A stretch of DNA of 64,000 nucleotides from the NCBI GenBank assembly GCA_011503125.2, contig WWBZ02000073.1, positions 2,046,001 to 2,110,000 on the forward strand. Reading direction: 5' to 3'. Position 1 is the stretch's first letter. Every line of letters starts with the position of its first letter. The stretch comes from Botryosphaeria dothidea. Lineage: Eukaryota; Ascomycota; Dothideomycetes; Botryosphaeriales; Botryosphaeriaceae. The notes beneath the pieces were generated by a model. The model saw only the letters and a list, made by a program, of their open reading frames with translations, made no database searches and was not told the DNA's origin. Below, one piece after another: positions 23,927 through 35,818 of the stretch. A program made the translations under genes and the position numbers.

Positions 23927-25112
23927 AAGATCCCTCCTCTCATTTTTGATACTTTATTGGGAAGCGGGCGTTTAGGGACCGGTTACTGCTCAGAGATACC
24001 CCCTTTGTAGCTGTGCGCTTTTGCGCACGGCAATTGATCATGTCATTGCAGGAATGGAACAGTGGTGGGTCGCAGGAAAAACAACTTACGGATTTTATAA
24101 TGTTTGGACGGCCATTTCGAGGCAGAAATGGAACCAGGTCGATGATGAATTGGACCCGCGATTACGCGATGTCGCGGGCGCATCTTGGCAAGGAGCAACC
24201 GCAAACGACAACAGCCTAATTAACGCGTCTATAATTCAATAGTAGTAATTCTGGTATCCTGCATCTTCTTTCTTCTTTCTTCTTTCTCCTTCGCAGAATG
24301 TGCGTCTTGTCTCTTGGTCCATCCTCGTCCCTCGATGGGCTGCAGCAGGAGAGTCGGTGTGATTCGTGTAGAGGGGAGTCGCCTATCAGAGATACGAGCG
24401 CATCCTGGTCTTCGTTGACAGAGCGCGCGCAAAAGTTTTCAGGGAAGGCCAGACATCGGGAAATCGTGATGGCATAGAGAAACCCGCTGCGTCGTAAGTA
24501 CATGAAGCAGGCGCATGTTGGGGTGCATGAGCTAATTGAGAGGATGCGGAGAAGAAAGTAAATTTTGCATTTCCCAGCGGCCACACCACGTGTACAGCGC
24601 GCAGCTCCACCCGATCATCGATCCTGTCGTTGACCTGGACAAAAAGTGGGCGCTTAGCAGCGTCAGTTGGCAGACGGTAGTACGATGGGGCGAGGCGGCA
24701 AGGCTCGTGATAAGTCCCGGCAGCGGACGGCTCTGGTTCTGGCAAGGCCCGGGAGCGGCGGAGCAAAAGGAGCCTCACGGATCCATCATGATGGATAGGA
24801 GAGTGGCTGGCGATAGGCGTTGATGGCGCTGTCGCGGCCAGCATGGTTGAGCGCGCCGGCGGGAACGAAGGGCACCAACAGCTTCCCCGCAAGCACAGGC
24901 CCGTATCTGGCCCGCGCTGCAGCTCCCCGGCCTCTGTTTCCCACCATCAGTCCACCGTGTGCATCAGCCCAGAACGTGCTGTCAACCTGCTCGCGTCCCA
25001 CCGCGCTTCCTGACATCGCCTGCTACATAAGCCCCGCGTCCGCCGCTTCCACCGTTTCCCTTCCTTCTCCTCCTTCTGATTTCACTTCTCAGTTGCCAAT
25101 TGAACCGCAACC
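23927..25112. other. Intergenic region upstream of glycogen phosphorylase
   Basis: This stretch of 1.19 kb holds the 3' end of the cyclin-like gene and the promoter and leader of glycogen phosphorylase. It contains three 7-nt CTTCTTT units (24265-24285) and a TATA-like TACATAAG near 25023-25030, about 85 nt before the start codon. No gene was recognised. Confidence 0.5.
24265..24285 (+). repeat. Short pyrimidine tandem repeat (CTTCTTT)3
   Basis: Three tandem 7-nt pyrimidine units lie in intergenic DNA; the minus strand is correspondingly purine-only. Probably a microsatellite-like tract. Confidence 0.8.
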
Positions 25113-28100
25113 ATGTCGACCCGCGAGCGCCGACCATCAACGAGTGCCCCACTCTCCGATCTACAGGGCCCGATTGGCCCGGGCTTCAGCAGACCGAAGC
25201 ACAAGAGAACCGCCACGGGTTTCGGCCCTTCCGAGATCAAGGCTGTCGAGGCCGCCATTCCAGAGCCGGCAAGACAGGCGTAAGCTCCCAATTGAGCGCT
25301 TTTTCGAGAGATGGGGCTGACCTTGTTGCCGCAGGTGGAGCAAATACGTGAGCCCCGCACCACCCGCTACCCCGGACATCCCTGGGCGATAACGAGCATG
25401 GGAGCTGATGAATATCCCTTTAGACACCCAAGGGCTTTGAGACGGCTGAGGAATTCGAGGTTTGCTGATCGATTCGCTGACTGGAAGGTTTCGCTGCTGA
25501 CACATCGCAGAAAGAAGCCATCCGCCACATCGAGACCACCCTCGCTCGCTCCTTGTACAACTGCGATGACTTGTAAGCCCGCAGTATACCCAACACGCAT
25601 GGATAGTGGCTCATAAATCTGCAGTGCTACCTACGCGGGCACGTCCCTGGCCTTTCGGGATCGTCTGATCCTCGACTGGAACAAGACCCAGCAGGAGCAG
25701 ACCTTTGCCGATCAGAAGCGGATATACTGTAAGAGATCCCTGGCCAATCTGTGGCGTAGATGCTGATGTGCAGACAGATCTCTCCCTGGAATTTCTGATG
25801 GGCAGAGCACTGGACAATGCAATGCTCAACATCGGCAAGAAGGATGCGGCAAAGAGTGAGTAGATCACCATCTCCGATTCGGGCTAACTAACCACACCAT
25901 GCCAGAGGGCCTTGAGGAGCTCGGTTTCCGCATCGAGGACGTGATCGGCCAGGAGCATGATGCTGCCCTCGGCAACGGTGGCCTCGGTCGCCTTGCTGCC
26001 TGCTTCCTTGATAGCATGGCTTCGCTAAACTATCCCGCTTGGGGTTATGGTCTGCGTTATCGATACGGTATCTTCAAGCAGGAGATTGTCGATGGTTACC
26101 AGGTCGAGGTTCCCGACTATTGGCTCGACTTCAACCCTTGGGAATTCTGCAGACACGACGTTACGGTCGACATCCAGTTTTATGGCAATGTCCGCAAATA
26201 CACGTAGGGCTCTACCTCTCGTGCCTCCATGTCAGCCGCTAATAAACAGTTAGTGATGAGAGTGGCAAGCAACGCTCCGTCTGGGAAGATGGAGAGATTG
26301 TACAGGCTGTTGCCTACGATGTCCCCAGTAAGAAATGCACCGAGACTTACAACGGACAATTACTTACGAAAACAACTAGTTCCCGGTTACCAGACTCCGA
26401 CCACGAACAATCTCCGTCTCTGGGGCAGCAAAGCAGCATCCGGTGAATTTGATTTCCAGAAGTTCAACTCTGGAGAATATGAGAGCTCGGTCGCCGATCA
26501 ACAGCGAGCTGAGACCATCTCTGCCGTGCTGTACCCCAATGACAAGTACGTTCACCTTTTTGTTGCCGCAAGTCATTCACTAACCTTTTTGCAGCTTGGA
26601 GCGCGGCAAGGAGCTTCGATTGAAGCAGCAGTACTTCTGGTGCGCTGCGTCTCTCTACGACATCGTTCGTCGTTTCAAGAAGACCAAGAGGGCCTGGAAG
26701 GATTTCCCATCTCAAGTTGCCATTCAACTCAATGATACCCACCCAACCATGGCCATTCCTGAGCTTCAGAGAATTCTTGTCGATGTTGAGGGTCTCGACT
26801 GGGATGATGCCTGGAACATCGTGAGCAAGACGTTCGGTTACACCAACCACACCGTCTTGCCCGAGGCTCTGGAGAAGTGGTCTGTTCCGCTCTTCCAGCA
26901 CTTGTTGCCGCGTCACTTGCAAATCATCTACGACATCAACTTGCAATTCTTGCAGTTCGTTGAGCGTTCATTCCCCAAGGACCGCGACATGCTTTCGCGC
27001 GTCTCTATCATTGAGGAGTCCCAGCCGAAGATGGTCCGCATGGCATACCTGGCTGTCATCGGATCCCACAAGGTTAACGGAGTTGCCGAGCTACACTCTG
27101 ATTTGATCAAGACGACCATCTTCAAGGATTTTGTCAAGATCTATGGGCCTGACAAGTTCACCAACGTCACCAACGGTATCACTCCGCGCCGTTGGTTGCA
27201 CCAGGCTAACCCTCGTCTCTCGGAGCTCATCGCTTCGAAGCTTGGTGGCTACGAGTACCTCAAAGACCTTACTTTGCTGCACAAGATTGAGACATTCGTC
27301 GATGATGCCGAATTCCGAAAGGAGTTCCAGGAGATCAAGTACGCCAACAAGGTCCGCCTTGCAAAGTACATCAAGGATACGACCGGTGTCAGTGTCAACC
27401 CATCATCGTTGTTTGATGTCCAGGTCAAGCGTATGCACGAGTACAAGCGCCAGCAGTTGAACATCTTCGGTGTTATCCACCGCTACCTCGCCATCAAGAA
27501 GCTCTCGCCCGAGCAGCGCAAGAAGCTGACGCCACGTGTGTCCATCTTCGGCGGAAAGGCCGCTCCTGGCTACTGGATGGCCAAGACTGTCATTCACCTG
27601 ATCTGTCAAGTCGGCAGAGTGGTCAACTCCGATCCTGATGTTGGTGATCTTCTTAAGGTCATCTTCTTGGAGGACTACAACGTCAGCAAGGCAGAGATCA
27701 TCTGCCCTGCATCCGACATCAGCGAACATATCTCAACGGCCGGCACCGAGGCTAGTGGAACTAGCAACATGAAGTTCGTCTTGAACGGCGGCTTGATCAT
27801 TGGCACTTGCGATGGTGCAAATATCGAAATCACCCGTGAGGTCGGAGAAAACAACATCTTCCTCTTCGGCAACCTCGCCGAAGACGTTGAGGACCTCCGT
27901 CATGCCCATGTGTATGGCCAATACAAGCTGGATCCGGAGCTTGCAACTGTGTTTGATGCTATCAAGAGCGGCACTTTCGGCGACCCAGGTCCATTCTCGG
28001 CTCTCGTCAACAGCATCGTTGACCATGGCGACTACTACCTTGTCTCAGACGACTTCTCGTCGTACTGCAAGACGCACGACCTCATCGATGAGTCGTACCG

Positions 28101-28233
28101 CAACCAGGATGAGTGGCTCACCAAGGCCATCACCAGTGTTGCTCGCATGGGCTTCTTCTCCAGTGACCGTTGCATTGACGAGTATGCCGAGTCGATCTGG
28201 AACGTTGAGCCGCTTGCGCCGCAGAAGGCTTAG
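25113..28233 (+). CDS. GPH1: Glycogen phosphorylase
   Basis: Glycogen phosphorylase (GT35) releases glucose-1-phosphate from glycogen with PLP as cofactor. Ten exons give 878 residues: 25113-25279, 25335-25347, 25424-25459, 25511-25572, 25625-25728, 25778-25855, 25906-26203, 26254-26327, 26380-26545 and 26595-28233. All nine introns are GT-AG and the frame closes to TAG at the end. Exon 2 is a 13-nt micro-exon. Landmarks are [59 protein letters not shown] and the PLP lysine near 726 in [16 protein letters not shown]. The N-terminal extension (HKRTATGFG) holds Ser/Thr residues where yeast Gph1 is phosphorylated, but I infer no specific site. The length fits fungal enzymes (about 880-900). Confidence 0.96.
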
Positions 28234-28930
28234 GTTGTATCTTCATCGGATCACTAATTGGTCTCAATACAAAAAAGAGGTTGGCCTATTCTGGTCCGGG
28301 TTGGGGACGGGGTCATGATTAGAGGGCACTATCGGTTGCTCGTGCATGGTGGTGGGGGTTTTTCTTTTGGTCTCCCATGGGGCTTTACGATCATTGATGA
28401 TTATGATGCTACCTTTTCCTTCGGTTTCACTGTTCACTTTTTTCAGAAGGTCGCGCGGACGAGAGCCGTAGATCAGACTCGGATTCAGACTCGTAATTAC
28501 CAATGATTCGCAACTTGTGGCCTCTGATTAGTGATCTGCTTTGTGCATGCATTCCGTTCTGCCAGATATTGCTTCTATGGACAGAAATTAGGTACTTATC
28601 CAAAGCGTAGTCTGCAAAATCCCCTGTAGTAACTAAATGTGCTGTCTTGCTGATCGTTAAAGGGGACTGGACACTCATCTTGGACAAGAAAACTTAAGTG
28701 AGTGTGGGCGAAATGCTGTGGAAACTATCTCTTCAAGTATGCCATGGACTGTACAAAACATAACAGTCATCTAGAGGCGTACTATGCTCTGCTGAGACTA
28801 ACGCTCGCGCAATCATGCTCATTCAGCAATCCCTCGTACGCCTTACGCCTTCACTCTTCCTCTTGCATCCGCACAAAGTCTACCACAGAATAGCTCCTCC
28901 CAAAAGGACACCCAAGCACTGACCATTCCT
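28234..28930. other. Intergenic region between convergent genes
   Basis: This stretch of 697 nt lies between the 3' ends of glycogen phosphorylase and the amidohydrolase gene. Only AT-richer untranslated-type sequence was seen. Confidence 0.5.
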
Positions 28931-30586
28931 TCAAGCCTTCGCATCAAACACCTTCCGCCCCTCAAACCACGTCTCGACGACCTTCCCATCAGCCACCTTC
29001 TCCTTATCCCACTCCAAATCCAACACCACAAAATCCGCGCTCAACCCTGCCTCCAGCCGGCCCGCCAACCCCTCCCCGTAGCAGCTCCACGCCGCCCCCG
29101 CCGTCTGCGCCGCCACCACCGTCGCCAGCTCCAGCGCAAAGTGCTCGTTCACGCTGACGTCGTACGTGGCCCGCTCCCGCGCGCTCCGCCGCGTCGTCGC
29201 CATGAACCAGCCGCCCCACACCCTGTGCGGCGCGGTGGGCGCATCCGACCCCAGCGCCAGCGCCGCGCCGCCCTCCAGGAACTCGGCGTACGCGAAGGCG
29301 CGCCCGCAGCGGTGGGCCCCCAGCAGCGTCGGCCAGGCGCGCAGGATGGCCGGGTCGGCGTGGCCGGGCTGGATGGAGGCGGTGATGCCGAGCTTGCCGA
29401 GACGGGCGGCGTCGGCGGCCGAGGCGAGCTCGAGGTGCTCGATGCGGGGGCGGTTGAGCGGAGTGGTAGTGGCGGTGCGCTCGAGGACGTCGATGGCCAT
29501 GGTGATGGCGGCGTCGCCAATGGCGTGGAGGGCGATCTGGAGGCCGTGGGAGGCGGCGCGGTGGACGACGGGGGCGAGGGCCGAGGGAGACCAGATGGTC
29601 GGGCAGTCGACGCTGTTGGAGGAGTAGGGCTCGGTGAGGGCGGCGGTGCAGGCGTCGATGACGCCGTCGCAGATGACTTTGATGCCCGTGATGCGGCAGG
29701 AGGGCGAGGTGGTGAGGTTGAACTGCTTGTGCAGCTCTGCCGCCCGCTCTACCTGGGCGACGTTGTCGGCCTCGGTGTCCTTGGGGCTGATCAACCAGTG
29801 CGCGGCGATGCGGCTTGGAGGGGGTGGGAGGCCTTGGTCCTTTCGCCGCTGGAGGAGCGCTTTGAGGGCTTCCCATACCGTCTCGTCCATGGCCATCTCG
29901 ACGATGCCCGTGTAACCGGCCGTGCTGTACTCGACGAAAGCAGCCTCCAGGCGCTCTATCCGCTCCTCAAGCGTGGCCACCCGCGCCACGTGCGGCCAGA
30001 CGAGGTTGATGTTGGCAGCCTCGCTGAGCAGGCCCGTCGGCTTGCCGCTCTCGTCCCGTGCGATAGTCCCGCCGGGCACCTCGGGGAAGGCCTTGTCGAT
30101 GCCCATCTCGGCCAGGGCGGCGCTGTTGCACCAGGTCGAGTGCAGGTCCTTGGAGTTGATATAGATGGGCCGCGGGTCCAGGACGTCCAGCATGCTGGCC
30201 AGCGCCGCGCCGTCCGTCATCGAGTGCATCCAGCCGCCGCAGAAGATGCGCGCCGTCGACGGGTGCGCCGCCGCCCAGGCTCGGATGGTCGCCCGGATGT
30301 CGTCGAGGTTCTTGCAGGGGCCCAAGTCCGCGGCCGTGAGGGATTGCCCCATCAGCATCAGATGCATGTGCCCGTCAACAAAGCCGGGGACTACAATTCG
30401 GCCGTTGAGATCCTTCGTGGTAGCGCCTGAAGAGAAGGCCTGCTGGACGATCGGGTCACTCGAGGGGCCGACGAAGGTGATTATTTTGCCGGTGGTAATC
30501 ATGCACTCCGCAAATGCGGGATTTTCCGGTTGCTTGGGCCCCCCAGAAGCCGTGAAGAAACGGCCATTCTGGAAGATTGTAGTCAT
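28931..30586 (-). CDS. Amidohydrolase, YtcJ-like
   Basis: This intronless gene encodes a 551-residue metal-dependent amidohydrolase of the YtcJ/AepA-like branch, predicted to be cytosolic. The metal-binding HxH is in VDGHMHLMLMG (about 71-81). Other landmarks are ITGIKVICDGVIDA, LHAIGDAAITMAID, RIEHLELA and the metal Asp in ALGSDAPTAPH; the C-terminus rejoins the N-terminal segment to form the small beta domain (LSADFVVLDLEW, VVETWFEGRKVF). The start is the ATG at 30584-30586. The physiological substrate is unknown for most members. The gene is very GC-rich at third positions, which creates long spurious frames on the opposite strand. No neighbouring gene suggests a pathway. Confidence 0.88.
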   Translation of the reverse strand: MTTIFQNGRFFTASGGPKQPENPAFAECMITTGKIITFVGPSSDPIVQQAFSSGATTKDLNGRIVVPGFVDGHMHLMLMGQSLTAADLGPCKNLDDIRATIRAWAAAHPSTARIFCGGWMHSMTDGAALASMLDVLDPRPIYINSKDLHSTWCNSAALAEMGIDKAFPEVPGGTIARDESGKPTGLLSEAANINLVWPHVARVATLEERIERLEAAFVEYSTAGYTGIVEMAMDETVWEALKALLQRRKDQGLPPPPSRIAAHWLISPKDTEADNVAQVERAAELHKQFNLTTSPSCRITGIKVICDGVIDACTAALTEPYSSNSVDCPTIWSPSALAPVVHRAASHGLQIALHAIGDAAITMAIDVLERTATTTPLNRPRIEHLELASAADAARLGKLGITASIQPGHADPAILRAWPTLLGAHRCGRAFAYAEFLEGGAALALGSDAPTAPHRVWGGWFMATTRRSARERATYDVSVNEHFALELATVVAAQTAGAAWSCYGEGLAGRLEAGLSADFVVLDLEWDKEKVADGKVVETWFEGRKVFDAKA

Positions 30587-31168
30587 GCGGGGCTGATCAG
30601 ACGGATGGAGGGGCTAATGATATCAGTGTTTTGGAGTTGATTTAAGGGGCCTGCCTCGTGGGTGCTTTCAGATGGAAGGAATGATGAGTTTTCTAACCTT
30701 TCATTCCAAAGGAAAGCAATTGGATTTGTCGTGAGAAGGGCGCGGCGCGAAGTGGAGCGTTGTTAAAAGTGGGTTGCGAAGTCGGATGGACTTTCCAAGG
30801 ACAGACTAGCCGTAATGGGGAATCCCCGCTGCGCCAAGGTATGTATAGAGTTATTCCCCGCGCCTGAAAAGCCATCCGCTGCCTTTCAAGCTTATTTCAA
30901 ATACATATCATCACGTCTGAGCATATTTCTGCTGCTAGAAGGTCGCTGCTTCGTCAATTGGCCGCCAAGCTTTATCATTTTGCTTCTTTCCAGGGCAATT
31001 CAGTTGATGGAAGAGAATACTGAACGGCATGCAAAGAGAAGTGTCGAAATGGCTCTATTGTTAGTCGTTCATCTATGAGCCTCAAAACCCCGGTCATTGA
31101 TCTTTACAAGAACTTCATTCTCTAATTTTCGGATGAATATGATTGAAAAGAATAACTCACAGGAGCGA
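30587..31168. other. Intergenic region
   Basis: The 582-nt gap holds the amidohydrolase promoter and the 3' end of the next minus-strand transporter gene. Nothing else was recognised. Confidence 0.5.
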
Positions 31169-32904
31169 TTACAAGGTCGACTCTCTCGAAAACTCCCCTC
31201 TTGCCCGAATTCTCTTTCCAAACACGAAGAACAAGTAAGGGATGGGTATCAACGCGACAGCAATGAAGCCGAAAATGCTGATGCCCCAACCAACGCCGAG
31301 TTTATGCAGCATAGGTGTAATGAAAAGCGGAAAACTGCCAGCGAAGCAGCTTCGGAGAAATGTGTTTGCTGCAATGGCAGAGGCACCGTACTGCTTGAAA
31401 GTGTCGATCAGGTAGTTTAGCGCCGCCTGGAAAATGGTGAAGAATCCCACCCCCACGCTCGTTGCACCGATGACGGGGGCGATCCAATGTACATCAGCAT
31501 GGCCAGTCCACGCGAAGATGAACAGACCTCCAGCGAAAAAGACAGAACCGAACATCATGGGCGGAAGTCGTGCTTCCGGCACGGCTTTTCCGCCATTTTG
31601 CTGGAGCTTCTTGAAGTAGTATTTCTGATTGAGTACGTTGGCGCAAGCTCCAAACAAGATACCAACCAAGAGTGCAAGGAAAGGTAGCGCGCCAACAACT
31701 TGGTTCCAGCCACGGTCTTCCTGGAACACAACTGGAAAAGCAGCAAGCTGAGCGTAGAGAATACCATAGACAAAGGATGCGTAAAGGGCGACGAGGAAGC
31801 ATATTGGCGTGAATAGAAGTTGGAATGGTCGAACGAGATATTTCCGGGAAAGTTCGCCCAGACTAACATCCCATTCTTCGTGCCTTGCGTGTAGAGCCCA
31901 GTTTCCAGTCTGGTGTCTGAGACGACGAGCCTTGTAAACAAGCAATTTTGGCGGATAGGATTCATCAAGGAAAGTGACGTCGAGTGCAAGGATGAACAAC
32001 TGGAGAATACCGGTGATCTGAGAACGCATCAGCTTGGTTTTCGTTCAAAAGCTTATTAGTAACTTACATATTCGGTCCACCTCCAGCCAAGGTAGCTTGT
32101 TTGTACGACAGCACCACCGATAATAGGACCAAGCGTCGGACCGCCGACTACGGCCATCGCGTAGCCGACGATGGCAACACCGCGCTGCTTCGCAGACCAA
32201 ATGTCTCCAAGGACACCACCGGTATTGGTCACAGGAGCACTGCCAAAGACACCGGCAAAGAAACGAGTAATCATGACCGTCTGGATGTCTTTTGCCGTAG
32301 CGGTGCCGAAAGCAAAGATGGCTGATATAAAATACGGTGCCAAAACAGCTGGCTTGCGGCCATAGACTTCACTCAGCGGAGCCCACAGCAATGGACCAAT
32401 CCCGAAGCCAAAGAGTAGCAACGAAGTGCCAAGGGTGCTGACGGTCCTGCCGACATTGAATTCTTTGGCTATCTGTTGTGTTCCAGCGCTGTATACACTG
32501 CTGGAAAAGGTGGCGCCCATAGTAGTGAAGCCATAGAGAACAGTGGTCACAATCTTCTTCTTGTTTTCCCAGTTGAGAGGACGATACGGGTCATCTGGCC
32601 CGTCGAAATCCACAACCACATCACTGCTTGTCTTGGCGTGAGCCAGAGGATGTGAGAAGGAGGCGACTGGTCGTCTTGAGCGAACGGTCGAAAGGACAGA
32701 CTGAGCACGTGATTGGGTGCGCTCAGCGAACGACTGGTGCGAACTGGTAGGACGAATGGTCTCTGTCTTTTCCAACGCAGATGACACGCCGTAAATAGGG
32801 ATGGTGGCCGAGGCATTGGTGGCGGGTGAAGCAGAGCTATTCACCGAAGAGGTCGTGGAGCCACTGTCTCGCTCAATATCTTCTTGAGGCTTAAGCTGAG
32901 ACAT
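31169..32904 (-). CDS. MFS transporter, DHA1 (Tpo1/Flu1-like) family
   Basis: This is a 561-residue, 12-span major facilitator of the drug:H+ antiporter-1 group, in the plasma membrane. Exons 32904-32068 and 32017-31169 are joined by a 50-nt intron with phase 0. A Ser/Thr-rich cytosolic N-terminus of about 110 residues precedes the first helix. The family signatures are DPYRPLNWENKKK (the usual D-P-x-N-W), the loop-2/3 motif LSEVYGRKPAVL, and motif C-like VVGGPTLGPIIGG in helix 5; a central loop with WDVSLGELSRKYLVRPFQLL divides the halves. Members export polyamines, azoles or other compounds; the substrate here cannot be told. A TTATAA lies 98 nt upstream of the start on the minus strand. 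Confidence 0.88.
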
Positions 32905-33000
32905 TTCTTGGGCCTGGGAGCCACTTGAAAAGGGTGCGGAAGGATAAAGGGCTGAGCGACGAGTGTGAGGATTGCCATGGCTGGATCTTCTCTAGCAGTA

Positions 33001-33006
33001 TTATAA
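33001..33006 (-). promoter_or_regulatory. TATA-like element of the DHA1 MFS gene
   Basis: TTATAA, about 98 nt upstream of the MFS start codon, followed by an untranslated leader. A plausible core promoter by position and sequence only. Confidence 0.4.
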
Positions 33007-33919
33007 GAGGGGGGAAGACGGGCACTCGGCAGGCAATGCGAGTGGCCATGACGTTATCCCCGGGCAGGTGAGAGCAGCGCAGCATAAAAGGCCGAAGGGC
33101 GAGCGCATCAGGGAAAGAGCGAGTGGGCGAGTGGCGCGCACACGGCACGCGTCGCCCCCATTCTTTCGTCCCGAGAAGCAGCCGAAGTGCCGCAAGCCAT
33201 TCATCGCTTCAGCCGCAAGGAAACTAGTAGGGATGCAGCCAGCCAGCAAGAAGACGAACTACTGTAGGGATATGGCCAAAAGGACATCGGCCTCGTCGTC
33301 GGACTTTGCGGCCTCGTGTGCTCAGGGCTAAGGGGCCGCAATCGCCAAGGCCTCAGATCGCCAGTCTCCGGGCTCCCGCGATAAGTGAGACAAAGAGACG
33401 GACTGCGGGCCACAAGCCGAGGGGTCGAGGCTTGAAAGAGACATGATATGCGATGTCGGGCAATTGGAAGAGATCACGGAGACTTGGTGTTGAAGGATGC
33501 GGAGAGGCCAAGAAATCAGGAGCACGGACGCCTGTGCAGCCTCAATGTTGAGGCACCAGACGGCGCTTTCCCCCTACCTGAGTTCTGGCCACAAAAACCC
33601 CAGCCAGCGCCATGGGAGTCGGCGGATGGTGAAGAGGGGCTATGGGCGTGTTGCTCGCTTGTTTCCAAAGTAGGACATGGCGCGCCGTTGCCCACTATGG
33701 GGCGCCTGTCGCCTGCCTGCCGCACACTGGCCAGGCGCGCGTGCAACGCGAACAGCATCTGACCGCGCCGTCGACGACAGAGCTGATGCAGCTTCTGGTC
33801 ATGACCAATGCCGCATTCCTCAAGGGACCGCGATGGGTGCTGCAGGCACACAGTGGTGGCGGGGCAGCTGGGTGATGAGTGAACGTGAATCCGGCAAGTA
33901 GAACTGACTGCCGGCAGCC

Positions 33920-33947
33920 CCGAGGTCGATCGCGGCCAGAGCCTCGG
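33920..33947 (+). promoter_or_regulatory. Paired FarA/FarB-type sites upstream of thiolase
   Basis: CCGAGG at 33920-33925 and CCTCGG at 33942-33947 form an inverted pair 16 nt apart, 108-135 nt upstream of the thiolase start. CCTCGG is the core recognised by FarA and FarB, the fungal activators of fatty-acid catabolism described in Aspergillus. The motif match is seen; its function here is inferred. Confidence 0.5.
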
Positions 33948-34054
33948 CCCAGCAGCGCAGCTCGCCCCAGACGCCAGAACGCCTCCCGATAAATCATCTC
34001 TCCGCCTCCGCTTTCTCCACGCCTTCACCCCCAAAGACCCTGACATTGCTCACC

Positions 34055-35413
34055 ATGGCCACCGAAAGACTCAAGTCCATTGTCTCGCACATTACCCCCT
34101 CGAAGAGTGGCCTCGCTCAGATGTGCGTCCCACAACTCCCAGCTTCCCCGCCAGTCCTAACCGCCTGCATAGCACCCAGAAGCACCCCGACGATGTGGTC
34201 ATTACCCTCGCTATCCGCACTCCCCTGTGCAAGGGCAAGAAGGGTGGCCTGAAGGATACTCCTCTGGACGGCATAATGCTCAAGATTCTGGAGCAGGTTA
34301 TCGCCAAGTCCAAATTGGATCCAGCCCTGGTCGAGGACATCTGCGTGGGCAATGTATGCTATCTGTTCTCCCTGCTAGCCTTCACCCACTAATCTCTGTG
34401 GCTTCCAGGTCAGCGATGCCAAAGCCGCCTACTACGTCCGTGCTGCCATGCTCGGTGCCGGCTTTCCCAACACCACTGCCGGCTCGTCCGTCAACCGCTT
34501 CTGTAGCTCCGGTTTGAAGGCCGTCCAGGACATTGCAAACCAGATTGTTTCAGGCTCCATTGAGGTCGGTGTTGCTATGGGTGCTGAGTCCATGACTGCT
34601 GGTGGCGACCGTCTGGAGCGCCCTTTCTGGCATGAGATTCTGAAGAACCAGGAGGCCAGCGACTGCATGCAGCCCATGGGTCAGACCTCGGAGAATGTCG
34701 GCAAGGACTTCAACATCTCTCGTGAGGAGCAAGATCGCTTCGCCGCTGAGTCATACAGGAGGGCTGAGGCTGCACAGAAGGCTGGCTGGTTCGATGACGA
34801 GATTGCCCCCATCACGGTGACGGTCAAGGATCCTAAGACGGGAGAGGAGAAGCGTGTTACCCTGAGCAAGGACGAGGGTCCCCGCTACGGAACCACTTTC
34901 GAATCTCTGCAGAAGATTAAGCCAGCCTTCCTGCCCCACGGTGACCGTAGTCACGCTGGCAACTCCAGCCAGGTCACCGACGGTGCCGCCGCTGTGCTGT
35001 TGATGAAGCGCTCCAGGGCTGAGCAGCTTGGCCAGCCTATCCTGGGCAAGTACGTCGCCGCCACGGTTGCAGGTCTTGCCCCCCGCATCATGGGTATTGG
35101 TCCTTCGATTGCCATTCCCAAGCTGCTGAACAAGCTGAACATCACGATTGATGACGTCGATATCGTCGAGATCAACGAGGCATTCGCTTCGATGGCGGTG
35201 TACTGCAAAGACACACTCAAGATCCCGCACGAGAAGCTGAACATCAGGGGCGGAGCCATCGCACTAGGCCACCCGCTCGGCTGCACTGGAGCAAGACAGA
35301 TCGTTACCGGTCTTAGCGAGTGCAGGCGGCAAAAGAAGAAGATTCTGCTGACGAGCATGTGTATCGGCACGGGCATGGGTATGGCTGGCCTTTTTGTTAA
35401 CGAGCAACTGTAA
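34055..35413 (+). CDS. POT1: Peroxisomal 3-ketoacyl-CoA thiolase
   Basis: This thiolase catalyses the last step of peroxisomal beta-oxidation, cleaving 3-ketoacyl-CoA with CoA. The product has 417 residues, the same length as yeast Pot1, from exons 34055-34122, 34173-34353 and 34409-35413 with 50-55 nt introns. The acceptor at 34172 is required to keep frame (CTC GCT CAG AT|C ACC). The N-terminus RLKSIVSHI fits the PTS2 peroxisomal signal (R-L-x5-H-hydrophobic). Catalytic residues are visible: nucleophile Cys near 115 (NRFCSSGLKA), NEAFA, His near 371 (GGAIALGHPLGCTGAR) and Cys near 401 (CIGTGMGMA). FarA-type sites lie just upstream. Cytosolic acetyl-CoA acetyltransferase is excluded by the PTS2 and sequence type. 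Confidence 0.94.
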
Positions 35414-35818
35414 ATAACGACGTTGGGATTCCATTTGGCGCATATGTTCAGTTTGTAGTACCAAAATTGAAGCAGTGTACATCTGATTGGCGTTCGGAGA
35501 ATGACCTGAGATTCCTCGTGAGGCTCACGCGGCGGGACTAGCGCGTGCCAAGCAACAAGCAGCAAGCAGCAAGCAGCAGGCCAGGTTCGGGTGTTCCCCG
35601 CAGTGGGCAGTTCATGTGGCGGTGCGCAGCGGCTCGAGCGCCCGCCGATAACGAAGCAGCTCCCCGTCCCGGAACAGTGACGGCAGCTCAACCGCCTTTG
35701 CCTCCCATCTTGGGGCTTGATCTATTCTCTTCCTTTTAACTGCCTCCCAGTCGCTCCCTCTGCATCTCTTTGCCCAGGAGCCTCGTCGTTTCGCATCGCA
35801 TAGCCCCCGCCAGCCAAA
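35414..35818. other. Intergenic region with 7-nt tandem repeat
   Basis: These 405 nt contain the thiolase 3' end, a short AAGCAGC repeat array (35550-35577) and the C-rich leader of the following gene. Confidence 0.5.
35550..35577 (+). repeat. Tandem 7-nt repeat (AAGCAGC, four units)
   Basis: Four tandem units of AAGCARC, the first differing by one base (AAGCAAC). Located between the thiolase 3' end and the leader of the membrane-protein gene. Confidence 0.85.

Larger units (their letters stand above)
32905..34054. other. Divergent intergenic promoter region
   Basis: This stretch of 1.15 kb separates the divergent MFS and thiolase genes. It contains a TTATAA (33001-33006) suited to the MFS gene, a GATAAAT near 33988 suited to the thiolase gene, and a pair of FarA-type sites listed separately. 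Frames within it are low complexity and rejected. Confidence 0.55.

Noticed and set aside
29141..30430. 429-codon plus-strand frame
   Set aside because: Entirely antisense to the amidohydrolase; high GC at third positions removes stops on the other strand. Composition is Gly/Ala/Arg/Val-heavy with no domain.
33516..34046. 176-codon minus-strand frame between MFS and thiolase genes
   Set aside because: Low complexity, antisense to the thiolase promoter, no domain.
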